Shown: one piece after another, positions 27,568 to 36,566 of the stretch
Layout: each line of letters opens with the position of its first letter
How positions within the stretch are numbered: position 1 is the first letter of the stretch
From: Burkholderia sp. IMCC1007
GTDB lineage: Bacteria; Pseudomonadota; Gammaproteobacteria; Burkholderiales; Burkholderiaceae
Length of the DNA: 64,000 nt
Reading direction: 5' to 3'
NCBI RefSeq assembly: GCF_027257875.1
Contig: NZ_JAPVQY010000025.1
Span: 35,400-99,399, forward strand
Translations under genes and position numbers: made by a program
Notes under the pieces: model-generated
What the model was told of the DNA's origin: nothing
Seen by the model: the letters and a program-made list of their open reading frames with translations, nothing else
Databases searched by the model: none

Positions 27568-27821
27568 GGTTCTACCTGAATTTCCGGGGAAACACCGGGG
27601 AGGAACGTCGGCTTTCCGCTAGAAGCAGTCCAATGCAAACGCGGACAAGAACCTTATGTCCAACCGCTTTCGCAGAGACAGCCGCCGCCTGCTGGTCCGT
27701 CTCGATCGGCGCATTGGACGACGCGATATGGGCATCCGATCGCAAGATCGTACAATCGCACGATACTCGGCCCGGATATCCTATTCCTCTCATGCGGAGC
27801 TGGACGGAGCCGCGCTCAGTG

Positions 27822-28946
27822 TTAGAAGCGGTGCCTGATTCCGGCGACCACGACGTTCTGGGTGCTGGTGGTAGACGGCGCATACAGGTAGACATCGGCA
27901 ACGGCATGGGGACCGGACTTGCGTTGAAACGTGTCGAAGATGTATACGTCGGTACGTTTCGACAGGTTGTAGTCGATGCTGAGCTGAGCGCCGTTCCAGT
28001 GTGGGTTGGCGTCCAGACCGCCGTACCTGCCACTCGTGTAGCTATAGCCCGCCGCGAACGTCAAATCCGGCATTGCCATATAAGAGACAGACACGTCATA
28101 GTTATTCAGCGACAGACTGGTTCCATCACTATAGGTGTAACGGATCGCGTCGATCACGGCATTAAGCCGAACCCCATAACCAACATCGTAGCGGCCGCCG
28201 ATCCCGTAGTTGCGTTGTCTCTTGACACCCGCAGTGGCATTGAGTGGACTCGTTCGGAACAGGAAGAAAGGTGCGCCCGCGTAGTCGTCGGTGACTGCGC
28301 CGTTCGCGTTGACGGTGCCGGGCTGATCTATCTCGACGTACGCCGCCGCAATCTGGAACGGCCCGTGTACAAGCCGCGCGCCTGCGCTGAACGCTCGATT
28401 CACCGAGAACTGACCGGCCGCATTGCTGAACGCATACATCGCCTCGACGTCAAAGCCGCCAAGGTTCGGGGAGCGATATTTGATCGCGTTGTTGTACCGC
28501 CAGCTTCCCATCAAATTGTCTGCGTCGCCGGGGGCGGCGAGCAAGCCGGTATTGGCGACGCCCGCGGCAAACGGGGTAAGGTAGTCCCAGAACATGTCGT
28601 ACTGGCGTCCAGCCGTCAGCGTACCGAATCGCGCGTCCGACAGGCCTACGAAGGCCTGTCGCCCGAACATGCGACCGCCCTGGCCGAAACGGCCGTTGTT
28701 GATGTCAAAACCGTTTTCGAGTTGGGCGATGGCCTGCGTGCCGCCCCCGAGGTCCTCGTTGATCTTGAAACCGATACGGTTGTTCTGATTTGAACCGCTT
28801 AGAAGGCGATAACTATGGGCCCCGCCTTCATTATTTGCCCAGGTGAGCCCCTCGGAGATCAGGCCGTACAACGTCACGCTGCTTTGGGCGGCTGCATGGC
28901 CGGAGGCGCAAAGTGCGGCGACTAAAATCAGACAATGCTTGTTCAT
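27822..28946 (-). CDS. Outer membrane porin (aromatic locus)
   Basis: 374 residues from ATG 28946, chosen because it gives the signal peptide MNKHCLILVAALCASGHAAA|QSS. The mature part opens SSVTLYGLISEGLTW and carries KINEDLGGGTQAIAQLENGFDINNG, LFGRQ-like MFGRQAFVGLSD and the terminal aromatic GIRHRF. It is a 16-strand Burkholderiales porin. It lies downstream of the MHS-family transporter on the same strand (253-bp gap), suggesting outer-membrane entry of the same substrate. The longer open frame upstream is Arg/Pro/Ser-rich and not used. Confidence 0.9.
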   Translation of the reverse strand: MNKHCLILVAALCASGHAAAQSSVTLYGLISEGLTWANNEGGAHSYRLLSGSNQNNRIGFKINEDLGGGTQAIAQLENGFDINNGRFGQGGRMFGRQAFVGLSDARFGTLTAGRQYDMFWDYLTPFAAGVANTGLLAAPGDADNLMGSWRYNNAIKYRSPNLGGFDVEAMYAFSNAAGQFSVNRAFSAGARLVHGPFQIAAAYVEIDQPGTVNANGAVTDDYAGAPFFLFRTSPLNATAGVKRQRNYGIGGRYDVGYGVRLNAVIDAIRYTYSDGTSLSLNNYDVSVSYMAMPDLTFAAGYSYTSGRYGGLDANPHWNGAQLSIDYNLSKRTDVYIFDTFQRKSGPHAVADVYLYAPSTTSTQNVVVAGIRHRF

Positions 28947-29199
28947 TCTGTGTCTCGTTATATTTGACGACATGGGTGTCGAAGAGATTGGCACCGATGT
29001 GCGCGGCGCTTCCGGCCGAAGTGCCGTCCAAAAGCGCTGCGCGAAAGGGCCGGCCTGCGGACAGGCGCGAGCCTCCGAGGCGCGGAGCGTGGCAGACGAT
29101 TTACGAACAGGTTGCCCTTCGGCTCGGAACAAACAGAACCGGGGAGCGCGCCGTTGGGCGGCTACGTTGTTTCGCGGCGGTTGAATGCGACGTCACACG

Positions 29200-30525
29200 T
29201 CATGCGGTTTCCCGGCGGGCCGAGGTGGGCAGCAAACTTGCTTTCGGCAACGCAAAACTCGCGAGCAAGGCGATCGCGCATGCCCCGACGACGTAGTAGG
29301 CGGGCGCGATCAATGATCCTGTCTCACGGACCAGCATGGTGGCGAGCAACGGGGCAAAGCCGCTGAACACGACCACCGAGATGTTGTATGTCAGGGCGAT
29401 GCCACTGAAGCGGACCTGGACAGGGAACTGATCGGCGAGGACGGACGGCCACGTACCGCTTGCGAGTGAAAAGACCACCGCGGCGAGCACGAATAAAACC
29501 ACCGGATTGACGGTGTGATTCACAAGCGCCCAATAAAACGGGTAGCAGAGCACGATCAGCAGCGCCGCTGACGTTCGCAGCAGGTATCGGCGCGCAATCT
29601 TGTCTCCGAGCCAGCCCGCAGCGAGCAGACCGAAGGAGCTGACGACCAGATAGGCGTTCTGGGCGATTGCCGCCGTGCGGGGCGCATAGTGCAGTTGCTG
29701 GACCAGATAGGCCGGCATGTGACCGTAGAGGATGCCATTGACGCCGGCCATCACCGCGATCGTGAGCGCTCCTGCGACGACAGCTTTGTGATGATCCCGC
29801 AGGGTCTTCCGGAACGGCTGTTTGACGACCGCGCCCTGCATCTCCTTGAACTCGGGAGACTCGTCCAGATTGCGACGCATCCAGTAGGACAGGAGTCCGC
29901 AGAATCCGCCGAACAGGAACGCAATCCGCCAGCCATAAGCGGCCGCGTCGGCGCTGGAGAGGTAGCTTTGAATGCCGAGATTAACGAAGGTGGCGAGCAA
30001 GACACCCACGTTGACCGCGCAGATGATGATGCCAGCGGCTAGCCCCGCACGATGCGGCGCCGCTTCCACGGCATAGGTAATGGCGCCGGGCATTTCTCCG
30101 CCGACGCAAAAGCCTTGCAGCATGCGCAACAGGATCAGCAGGATCGAGGCCGCGATTCCCCAGCTCTGGAAATTGGGCAGCAGCCCCAGACAGATCGTGG
30201 CTGTGGTCACCACAATGATCGAGCCCAGAAACACCGGACGTCGGCCGTACCGGTCCCCCCAGCTGCTGAGGACGATGCCGCCGAGCGGCCGGATGACGTA
30301 GCCGATCGCCAGCACTGAAAATGCGGCCAGCATGCTGATCAACGACGACGCGTTCGGGAAAAACTGGGCCGCGATATGATGCGCGAAGAAACCGTAGACG
30401 ATGAAGTCGTAAAACTCCAGCGAACCGCCCAGGCTCGCGATGAGAATCATCTTCCATTGCGCCCGCGATAAGCCGGTAGCGCGCGAGTGGTCAGCGACGC
30501 CGAGCGGGTGGCGAGATAGCTCCAT
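29200..30525 (-). CDS. MFS transporter, metabolite:H+ symporter (MHS) type
   Basis: 441 residues, twelve predicted helices. GGAGGAG precedes the ATG. The MHS signatures are GGSLEFYDFIVYGFFA (about 33-48), RPLGGIVLSSWGDRYGRRPVFLGS (about 79-102, including the DRxGRR loop) and LRMLQGFCVGGEMPGAITYAVE (about 133-154). MHS members import organic acids such as shikimate, citrate, or aromatic acids with a proton. In this locus, with a flavin hydroxylase and ring-cleavage-type genes, an aromatic or phenylalkanoic acid is the likely cargo (inference). Confidence 0.92.
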   Translation of the reverse strand: MELSRHPLGVADHSRATGLSRAQWKMILIASLGGSLEFYDFIVYGFFAHHIAAQFFPNASSLISMLAAFSVLAIGYVIRPLGGIVLSSWGDRYGRRPVFLGSIIVVTTATICLGLLPNFQSWGIAASILLILLRMLQGFCVGGEMPGAITYAVEAAPHRAGLAAGIIICAVNVGVLLATFVNLGIQSYLSSADAAAYGWRIAFLFGGFCGLLSYWMRRNLDESPEFKEMQGAVVKQPFRKTLRDHHKAVVAGALTIAVMAGVNGILYGHMPAYLVQQLHYAPRTAAIAQNAYLVVSSFGLLAAGWLGDKIARRYLLRTSAALLIVLCYPFYWALVNHTVNPVVLFVLAAVVFSLASGTWPSVLADQFPVQVRFSGIALTYNISVVVFSGFAPLLATMLVRETGSLIAPAYYVVGACAIALLASFALPKASLLPTSARRETA

Positions 30526-30623
30526 GACTCCTCCAAGGATTGTTGGCTTTTTCGGCCAATCGGTTGTGTGCGTTGCCGCGATATGTCAGCGGTTTGACGC
30601 TGTCTGTGTGTCGTCCTGCCCGA

Positions 30624-32159
30624 TCAGGCGGTGGCGGTCTGCAGTACGGGGAACGCGTGTTCGAGCAACGCATGCAACGATGCGCTATCGCGTGCGACGC
30701 CGTACACGTAGCGGTCGGGCCGGATTAGCGCCGCTGCGGCGCCCGTTGACGCTAACCATGTACGCACGGCGTCTGTGTCGTTGACGAGCTCGACGCCCGC
30801 CCGTTTAGCGCGCTCGGCAATGTCATCACATACGGCCAGCAGTTCGGGCAGCGCGACGAGCGCAAACCGATAGCCGATCACGTCATCCATCAGACGCCCG
30901 TCTGCCAGGCGGGGCTGCGGCGCGATCTGTCCCACCGCCGCTGACGAGGAAGCGTCGAGACAGGCCCCCGGTCCGAGCTTCGGTTGCGGCGTGACAAAGT
31001 TGCGAATCGCGGCGCTCATCTCGTTGTCCCGGCTAGTCGCGGCCTCGGAATTGGTCGTCTGAATGACTGACCCGAGTTGCACCGCGGTTTCGATAAACTC
31101 GCGCACATGAGGCGAACGTTCCGATTCGTACGTATCGAGCAGCGTATCGGGCGAAGCGCCACGAATGACGGCGCCGAGCTTCCATGCAAGATTCGACGCG
31201 TCGCGGATGCCGGCCGCCATCCCCTGGCCCATGAAGGGCGGTGTCTGATGCGCAGCATCGCCAGCCAGCAGCAGTCGTCCGCGGCGCCACCCATTCGCCA
31301 CGACCGAGTGGAAGGTGTAAATCGCGGAACGCTCGAGCCGGGCGTCGGCGGGCGAAATCCAGCGGGCGAGCTTATCCCACAGCCATTCCGGGGACGCGAG
31401 TTGCGTCACGTCATCTCCCGGCATGACCATGATTTCCCAGCGGCGGCGATTTTCCGGGCCGCGGGTATAGGTCGTCGGGCGCGCCGGATCACAATACTGA
31501 ATGGAGAAATCACCAAGGTCGGGGCGCGGCGTGTCGAGCAAGACATCGACGACGACCCAACGTTCGTGCGATTTCAGATCGGTGAGCTCGGTACCCATGA
31601 ATCGTCGCGCAATCGAGCGCGCGCCATCGCATCCGACCACATAGCGAGCCGTCGCACGGCCAAGCTTGCCGCAGCGGGTGTCTTCGAAGCGGAGCTGGAC
31701 GCCGTCGCCGGTCTCGTCAAGCGCGAACACTTCATGACGCAGCCGTACATCGACGTTTGCCTGACCCGCCAGGCGATCGCGCAGCGCGCTTTCGAGGTCG
31801 GGTTGATGAAACTTGTAGCTGGCGCACCAGCCGTGCGGCCCAATGCACGTGGGGCGTGGCCAGTCGATCAGGAGTTGGCCGGCGGCGTTGACGAATTTCA
31901 TGCCGGGCGCGACAAACAGTTTGGGAAGCAGCGTATCTGCGAGCCCGATGCTCTGAAATACCCGCATGCATTCACCGTCAAAATGCACTGCGCGGGGCAA
32001 CGCAAAAATGTCCTTGTCTCGCTCCAGCACGAGTACCCGCAAGCCCTCGATCGCCAGCAAGTTGGCCAGCGTCGCACCAGTAGGACCGAGGCCGATGATC
32101 GCGACATCGTAGTCGCATGCGTGCATCGAAATGGTTTTATCTGACATGTCTACATCCAC
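30624..32159 (-). CDS. FAD-dependent aromatic hydroxylase (MhpA-like)
   Basis: 511 residues. The N-terminal dinucleotide fold is DVAIIGLGPTGATLANLLAIEGLRVLVLERD (about 18-48). The middle has the DG motif (VVGCDGARSIARR) and the GD motif (GRLLLAGDAAHQTPPFMGQGMAAGIRDASNLAWKL, about 293-327). The nearest well-known relative by pattern is 3-(3-hydroxyphenyl)propionate 2-hydroxylase; such enzymes use NAD(P)H and O2 to add an ortho hydroxyl. The start is 32159 or the ATG four codons later; no clear ribosome binding site separates them. It is followed upstream by the FAH-family gene, 45 bp apart, in one transcription unit with the MFS gene. Confidence 0.92.
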   Translation of the reverse strand: MDVDMSDKTISMHACDYDVAIIGLGPTGATLANLLAIEGLRVLVLERDKDIFALPRAVHFDGECMRVFQSIGLADTLLPKLFVAPGMKFVNAAGQLLIDWPRPTCIGPHGWCASYKFHQPDLESALRDRLAGQANVDVRLRHEVFALDETGDGVQLRFEDTRCGKLGRATARYVVGCDGARSIARRFMGTELTDLKSHERWVVVDVLLDTPRPDLGDFSIQYCDPARPTTYTRGPENRRRWEIMVMPGDDVTQLASPEWLWDKLARWISPADARLERSAIYTFHSVVANGWRRGRLLLAGDAAHQTPPFMGQGMAAGIRDASNLAWKLGAVIRGASPDTLLDTYESERSPHVREFIETAVQLGSVIQTTNSEAATSRDNEMSAAIRNFVTPQPKLGPGACLDASSSAAVGQIAPQPRLADGRLMDDVIGYRFALVALPELLAVCDDIAERAKRAGVELVNDTDAVRTWLASTGAAAALIRPDRYVYGVARDSASLHALLEHAFPVLQTATA

Positions 32160-32204
32160 TTGATGAGGCGCCGGACGCGCAGGGGCGCGCCCGGAAACGA
32201 ATCT

Positions 32205-33056
32205 TCATGCTTCGTCGGCAATCGGATTGGAGAGCACGCCGATCCGGTCGACTTCTACTTCGACCCGATCGCCAGGCTTCATGAACAGGGGCGGATTGCG
32301 CTTTGCTCCGACGCCGCCGGGCGTCCCGGTGACGATGACGTCGCCCGGCGCGAGCGGCGTAAAGGTCGACAGGTAGGCAATCTGCCTGGCGATGCCGTGA
32401 ATCAGCATCTGCGTGGTCGCGCGCTGCACCTCCTGACCATTCAGACGCGTGACGAGCGTCATGAGGGCGTTCGGCTCGATCTCGTCGCTCGTTACCATCC
32501 ACGGCCCGAAGGCGCCCGTGCGATAAAAGTTCTTGCCCGGTCCCCACTGGGTGGTGTGACGCTGCCAGTCGCGCACCGAGCCATCGTTGTAGCACGCGTA
32601 TCCGGCGATGTGATTCCACGCGTCGGCTTCAGCGATGCGCCGCCCACCGCGCCCGACGATCACGGCGATTTCACCCTCGTAGTCGAACTGCTGCGACTCG
32701 GGCGGACGCAACATTGGCTGTCCATGGCCCACTTGCGAGGCTGGAAGCCGCATGAAGATGACCGGCTGCTCGGTCGTTTCGCGATTGGTTTCCTTCACGT
32801 GTTCAGCGTAGTTGAGTCCGACGCAGAAGATCTGCTCGGGGTTCGGAATCACCGGCAGCAGCGTCACTTCCGACAGCGGATAGTCGCCCTTACCAGTCCG
32901 AGCCGCCTGCGCGGCCTCGCCCAGCGCGTCGGCGGCAATCAGTGCCTTCAGGTCGGCATAACGACCGTTCAGGCGTTTGCCAAGGTCGATGACGTCATCG
33001 TCGCGAAGGACACCGAACGAAGAGCCTTGATGGGTAGAAAAGCTGACGAGTTTCAT
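32205..33056 (-). CDS. Fumarylacetoacetate hydrolase (FAH) family protein
   Basis: 283 residues; GGAG 7 bases before the ATG. The core FAH domain (about 70-280) has IFCVGLNYAEHVKE, then FDYEGEIAVIVGRGGRRI with the two metal-binding Glu, GYACYNDGSVRDWQ, and PGDVIVTGTPGGVGAKRNPP. The family cleaves C-C bonds of 1,3-diketo acids or decarboxylates/isomerises ring-fission products. It is the first gene of the minus-strand unit and divergent from a VOC protein across a 146-bp gap. Position suggests it acts on the product of ring cleavage. Confidence 0.93.
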   Translation of the reverse strand: MKLVSFSTHQGSSFGVLRDDDVIDLGKRLNGRYADLKALIAADALGEAAQAARTGKGDYPLSEVTLLPVIPNPEQIFCVGLNYAEHVKETNRETTEQPVIFMRLPASQVGHGQPMLRPPESQQFDYEGEIAVIVGRGGRRIAEADAWNHIAGYACYNDGSVRDWQRHTTQWGPGKNFYRTGAFGPWMVTSDEIEPNALMTLVTRLNGQEVQRATTQMLIHGIARQIAYLSTFTPLAPGDVIVTGTPGGVGAKRNPPLFMKPGDRVEVEVDRIGVLSNPIADEA

Positions 33057-33202
33057 TGATGCTCCAGAGGGATAAAAAGTCGGTTAGATCAACGCCGTCG
33101 ACCGAAATAAAGTCGTGCATTTATCGTATTTTGAGAATAAGCTACATTTAACGATGAACACAACGTGTTTTTCCTTAGGGTTTATCACTACCGGAGACGA
33201 GC

Positions 33203-33769
33203 ATGGATGGTATGAAGAAAGCGCGACGCGGCCTGTCGTTGAGCCACATGGGCTTCTACGTGTGCGACATGGCACGGGTGGAGGACTTCTATTCGCGGGT
33301 GTTGGAGTTCACAGTGACCGATCGTGGGATGCTGCAGACGCCCAACGGTGAGGTGCGGCTGGTGTTCCTGAGTCGTGATCCCGCGGTGCATCACCAGATC
33401 GTGCTGGCGAGCGGGCGGCCGGAGCAGCTGGCATTCAATCCGATCAATCAGATTTCGCTCGAAGCGGACAGTCTCGACACCCTCAGGCAGTTTCACGCGC
33501 GCTTTGTCTCGGAAGGCGTGGAGGAGATCCGCCCCGTCACGCACGGCAATGCGATTTCGATCTACGCGCGAGATCCCGAAGGCAACCGGCTGGAGCTGTT
33601 CGTCGACACGCCCTGGTATGTCGATCAGCCGATGCGCGTACCCGTGGATTTCGACTTGCCTGACGCAGCGCTGATGGCCGCCGTCGAACAACACGCGCGC
33701 GCATTACCGGGATTCAGGCCACGCGCCGAGTGGCAAGCGGAGATGGCTGTGCGCATGGGTCTTGCGTAA
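33203..33769 (+). CDS. VOC-family, probable extradiol ring-cleavage dioxygenase or isomerase
   Basis: 188 residues; GGAG 8 bases upstream. The expected metal triad of type I extradiol dioxygenases is present: His15 (LSLSHMGFYV), His63 or His64 (AVHHQIVL) and Glu131 (NRLELF). VOC repeat pattern FYSRVLEFTVTDRG...RLVFLSRD and DPEGNRLELFVDTPWYVDQP are typical of catechol 2,3-dioxygenase-like entries. It is one VOC unit plus a C-terminal extension (about 145-188), shorter than classical two-domain enzymes (about 300 aa), so it may work as a dimer. Divergent from the FAH-family gene and followed by an IclR regulator. Confidence 0.88.
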   Translation: MDGMKKARRGLSLSHMGFYVCDMARVEDFYSRVLEFTVTDRGMLQTPNGEVRLVFLSRDPAVHHQIVLASGRPEQLAFNPINQISLEADSLDTLRQFHARFVSEGVEEIRPVTHGNAISIYARDPEGNRLELFVDTPWYVDQPMRVPVDFDLPDAALMAAVEQHARALPGFRPRAEWQAEMAVRMGLA

Positions 33770-33939
33770 GCAAGCTGCTTGCTCGGTTGGCGGGCTATAG
33801 GGCCAGCACAAATCAGGGGCCGTGCACAAAGCAGGCTGTCGGGCGTGGCGCGCCCGAGCGCTTGCGGTGAGCCGGGAAGGCCGTCGGGAAAGCGCGCGAG
33901 TGGCATAATCCGCTTACATGACAGGAGTTCAGTGCCCAA

Positions 33940-34752
33940 ATGTCGAGCATCACCCGGCTTTTATCCATCCTTGAACTGTTTTCGGAGAACAAGCCTTTTT
34001 TGTCCGCCGAAGACGTTGCTGCCGAACTCGATTGCTCGGCGCCCACGGCTTATCGCTATGTGCGTGAACTCGTGGATGCGGGTTTGCTCGTCCGGTTCAC
34101 CGGCGGGGAATACGGTCTCGGCCCGCGCATCATCAGGCTGGATTACCATCTGCGCGCTTCCGATCCTCTGCTTGCCGTTGGCCAGCCGATCATGCACGAG
34201 TTGAGCGAGCATTCCGGCTTTGATGTGGTGATGTCGCGCTGGTACGGAAACGAGCTTGTCGACACGCACCGGGAGACTCACGACGCGACGCTTGATCTCC
34301 GATACGGCCGCGGCCGGCCACGCCCCCTGTTTCTCGGCGCCGCTCCGAAGGCGATACTTTCCACGTTCCCGAAGGCCAAGCTCTCGTTCCTGTTCGAACA
34401 ATATCCCGAGGACATCGCGCAAAGCGGCCTCGGGACGACGCTGGAAGAGTTTAGAGCTTCGCTGTTCAAAATCCGGCGCGCGGGCTTTTATCTCTCGAGA
34501 GATGAGTTGGAACACGGCGTGTCGGCGCTCGCATCACCGCTATTCACCGACGACTCCGGCGAAGCGGTCGGATCGCTTGCGTTGATCATTCCGACTCAAC
34601 GTCTCGAGTTCGCCAATCTGGAGCGTCTCGTCGAATCGCTACGGGAAGCCGCGGCGCGCATGTCACAACGCACGCGGGCGGCCATTGAAAGCCATGGAAC
34701 TGCAACGGCTTCGCTGTCGCACACCGTGTCGCCAACCAGGCGTTCGGCATAA
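33940..34752 (+). CDS. IclR-family transcriptional regulator
   Basis: 270 residues. The winged HTH is SSITRLLSILELFSENKPFLSAEDVAAELDCSAPTAYRYVRELVDAGLLVRF (about 2-53). The IclR effector domain follows (RHTHDATLDLRYGRGRPRPLFLGAAPKAILSTF, ... GVSALASPLFTDDSGEAVGSLALIIPTQRL). IclR proteins commonly activate aromatic catabolic operons in response to the substrate. AGGAG lies about 13 bases upstream of the ATG, rather far. It follows the VOC gene by 170 bp and most likely controls the divergent promoters at 33.06-33.20 kb. Confidence 0.93.
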   Translation: MSSITRLLSILELFSENKPFLSAEDVAAELDCSAPTAYRYVRELVDAGLLVRFTGGEYGLGPRIIRLDYHLRASDPLLAVGQPIMHELSEHSGFDVVMSRWYGNELVDTHRETHDATLDLRYGRGRPRPLFLGAAPKAILSTFPKAKLSFLFEQYPEDIAQSGLGTTLEEFRASLFKIRRAGFYLSRDELEHGVSALASPLFTDDSGEAVGSLALIIPTQRLEFANLERLVESLREAAARMSQRTRAAIESHGTATASLSHTVSPTRRSA

Positions 34753-34935
34753 TTCACGGCCATTTGCGCCGATGAGCGGTCGGTCCAGCTTCCGAAGGGC
34801 CGCTTCAAAACCGACTTGAGGCGGCTAGAGGACGTTCGTGAAAGGCAGGAACGAGTGCACAAGCGACGCCTACGGAAATCCACGAAGCACTATTTTTGCA
34901 TAGCACCGAGGTCGCACAACGATCCGGCGCACACG

Positions 34936-35859
34936 TCAAACCATCTTCCTCAACCAGCCCAACAGCGCCGACTGCGCGCTACCGTCCTTCACCGGCTCCG
35001 GCGTCAGCAGGCAATACTGGGAACCATCTTCGACGAACCCCATCGGCGCGACCAGCACGCCGCTATCGAGATCATCGCGCACGAGATGCCACGGGCCGAT
35101 CGCGACACCCAGCCCCGCGACGGCCGCCTGAAGGCTGAAATAGAAATGATCGAACGTCTGCCCGCGTCCGCCTCCCGGCGGTTGATGCGCGGCCGCCGCC
35201 CATTCCTTCCACGCGTGCGGCCGCGTGCGCGTATGCAGTCGCGGCACGCCGCGCTTCAACGCACAGTCGCCGCGACTGCCCGAAAACCACGTGTCGACCT
35301 TGTCCGGCCGACACACCGGCCCCACCCTTTCCGCGAACAGTCTCTCCGCGTGATAACCGGCGGGCCACGCAAAATCGTTGCGACGAATCGCCATGTCGAT
35401 GCCGTTGTCGAACGAGAACGGGCCGCCCGCCGCCGCGAGATGGATATCGACGCCCGCGTAAGCCGCCTGGAAGTCCGGCCAGCGCGGAATCAGCCAGCGC
35501 ATCAGCAACGTGGGCTCGCACGACAGCACCCAGCGCTGCGCACGGGCCGCGTCGGCCCGCAACTCGTTTGCGGCCTGCTTCATCAAATGCAGACCGTCAT
35601 GTACCGCCTGCGCCAGCTTCCGCCCCGCATCGGTCAGGAACACACGCCGGCTGCGCCGCTGGAACAACGCCACACCGAGATCGTCCTCGAGCAGACGCAC
35701 CGCGCGACTGACCGCGCCGTGCGTCAGATGCAACTCATCGGCGGCGCGGCTGAAATGCTCATGGCGCGCCGCCGCCTCGAAGCAGCGCAGCGCCATCAGC
35801 GACGGCAGATTGGCACGCATCTCATGTGAGTCGAACTCACCATTCTGGTCAGAAATCAT
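34936..35859 (-). CDS. LysR-family regulator (GcvA-like)
   Basis: 307 residues. AGGA lies 6 bases before ATG 35859; an ATG 13 codons in would match the usual LysR start but has no Shine-Dalgarno. The HTH is LPSLMALRCFEAAARHEHFSRAADELHLTHGAVSRAVRLLEDDLGVALFQRRSRRVFLTDAG (about 18-79), of the GcvA type. The effector domain is normal length. It is divergent from a LysE-family exporter across 67 bp containing an inverted repeat, the standard arrangement for a regulator of that exporter. Confidence 0.93.
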   Translation of the reverse strand: MISDQNGEFDSHEMRANLPSLMALRCFEAAARHEHFSRAADELHLTHGAVSRAVRLLEDDLGVALFQRRSRRVFLTDAGRKLAQAVHDGLHLMKQAANELRADAARAQRWVLSCEPTLLMRWLIPRWPDFQAAYAGVDIHLAAAGGPFSFDNGIDMAIRRNDFAWPAGYHAERLFAERVGPVCRPDKVDTWFSGSRGDCALKRGVPRLHTRTRPHAWKEWAAAAHQPPGGGRGQTFDHFYFSLQAAVAGLGVAIGPWHLVRDDLDSGVLVAPMGFVEDGSQYCLLTPEPVKDGSAQSALLGWLRKMV

Positions 35860-35870
35860 CGCTTTTCCTG

Positions 35871-35895
35871 GCGAATCATGGTCCCTAATATTCGC
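35871..35895. promoter_or_regulatory. Inverted repeat GCGAAT-N13-ATTCGC between lysR and lysE-type genes
   Basis: Six-base arms (35871-35876 and 35890-35895) are exact reverse complements. The 25-bp span and divergent position fit a LysR-type binding site serving both promoters. Confidence 0.5.
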
Positions 35896-35926
35896 TCATC
35901 ACGATGAAAATCAAAAGGACGATGCA

Positions 35927-36544
35927 ATGACGGAATGGATAGTCGTAGTCACCATCACTTTGCTGGCCGTCATCAGCCCGGGGCCGGATTTCGCGATGGT
36001 CACGCGCAACAGCCTGATGCTGTCGCGCCGATCGGGCTTGCTCACCGCGTGGGGGATCGGACTGGGCGTGACGATTCACGTGAGCTACACACTGCTCGGC
36101 GTGGGCCTGCTGATCCGCCAGTCGCTGTGGCTCTTCAACGCCGTCAAGCTGGTCGGCGCGATCTACCTGATCTACCTCGGCGTGAAGATGCTCGCGGCCA
36201 AGCCCGCCGACGATCGGCCCTCGACGCAGGCCGTGCCGCTGTCCGATCCGGCGGCGCTGCGCACCGGCTTTCTGACCAACGTGCTGAATCCGAAAACCAC
36301 CGTGTTCATCGTCAGCCTGTTCATGCAGGCGGTCCGCCCTGAAACGCCATTGTTCGTGCAGATCGGTTATGGCTTGTTCATCGCGCTGGCGCACGCGGGC
36401 TGGTTCAGCCTCGTGGCCGTCTGTTTCTCGGCCGATGCCGTCCGCGATCGTTTGCTATCCTTACGTCACTGGATCGACCGGACCTTTGGCATCCTGCTCG
36501 TCGGCTTCGGCGTGATGCTGGCCATCGCGCGCGGCAGCCGTTGA
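35927..36544 (+). CDS. LysE/RhtB-family amino acid exporter
   Basis: 205 residues; AAAGGA 8 bases upstream. The family signature is ISPGPDFAMVTRNSLMLSRRSGLLTAWGIGLGVTIH (about 15-50), then LWLFNAVKLVGAIYLIYLGVKML and FLTNVLNPKTTVFIVSLF (about 107-124). Six membrane helices are expected. It exports an amino acid or homoserine-lactone-type compound; specificity unknown. Regulated, by position, by the divergent LysR. Its 3' end meets the deacylase gene on the other strand 22 bp away. Confidence 0.95.
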   Translation: MTEWIVVVTITLLAVISPGPDFAMVTRNSLMLSRRSGLLTAWGIGLGVTIHVSYTLLGVGLLIRQSLWLFNAVKLVGAIYLIYLGVKMLAAKPADDRPSTQAVPLSDPAALRTGFLTNVLNPKTTVFIVSLFMQAVRPETPLFVQIGYGLFIALAHAGWFSLVAVCFSADAVRDRLLSLRHWIDRTFGILLVGFGVMLAIARGSR

Positions 36545-36566
36545 GCGGCGAACTGCCTGCCCAACG

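Noticed and set aside
33057..33202. IclR operator in the FAH/VOC intergenic region
   Set aside because: AT-rich with partial TTATC...GAATAA symmetry, but no convincing palindrome; left unassigned.
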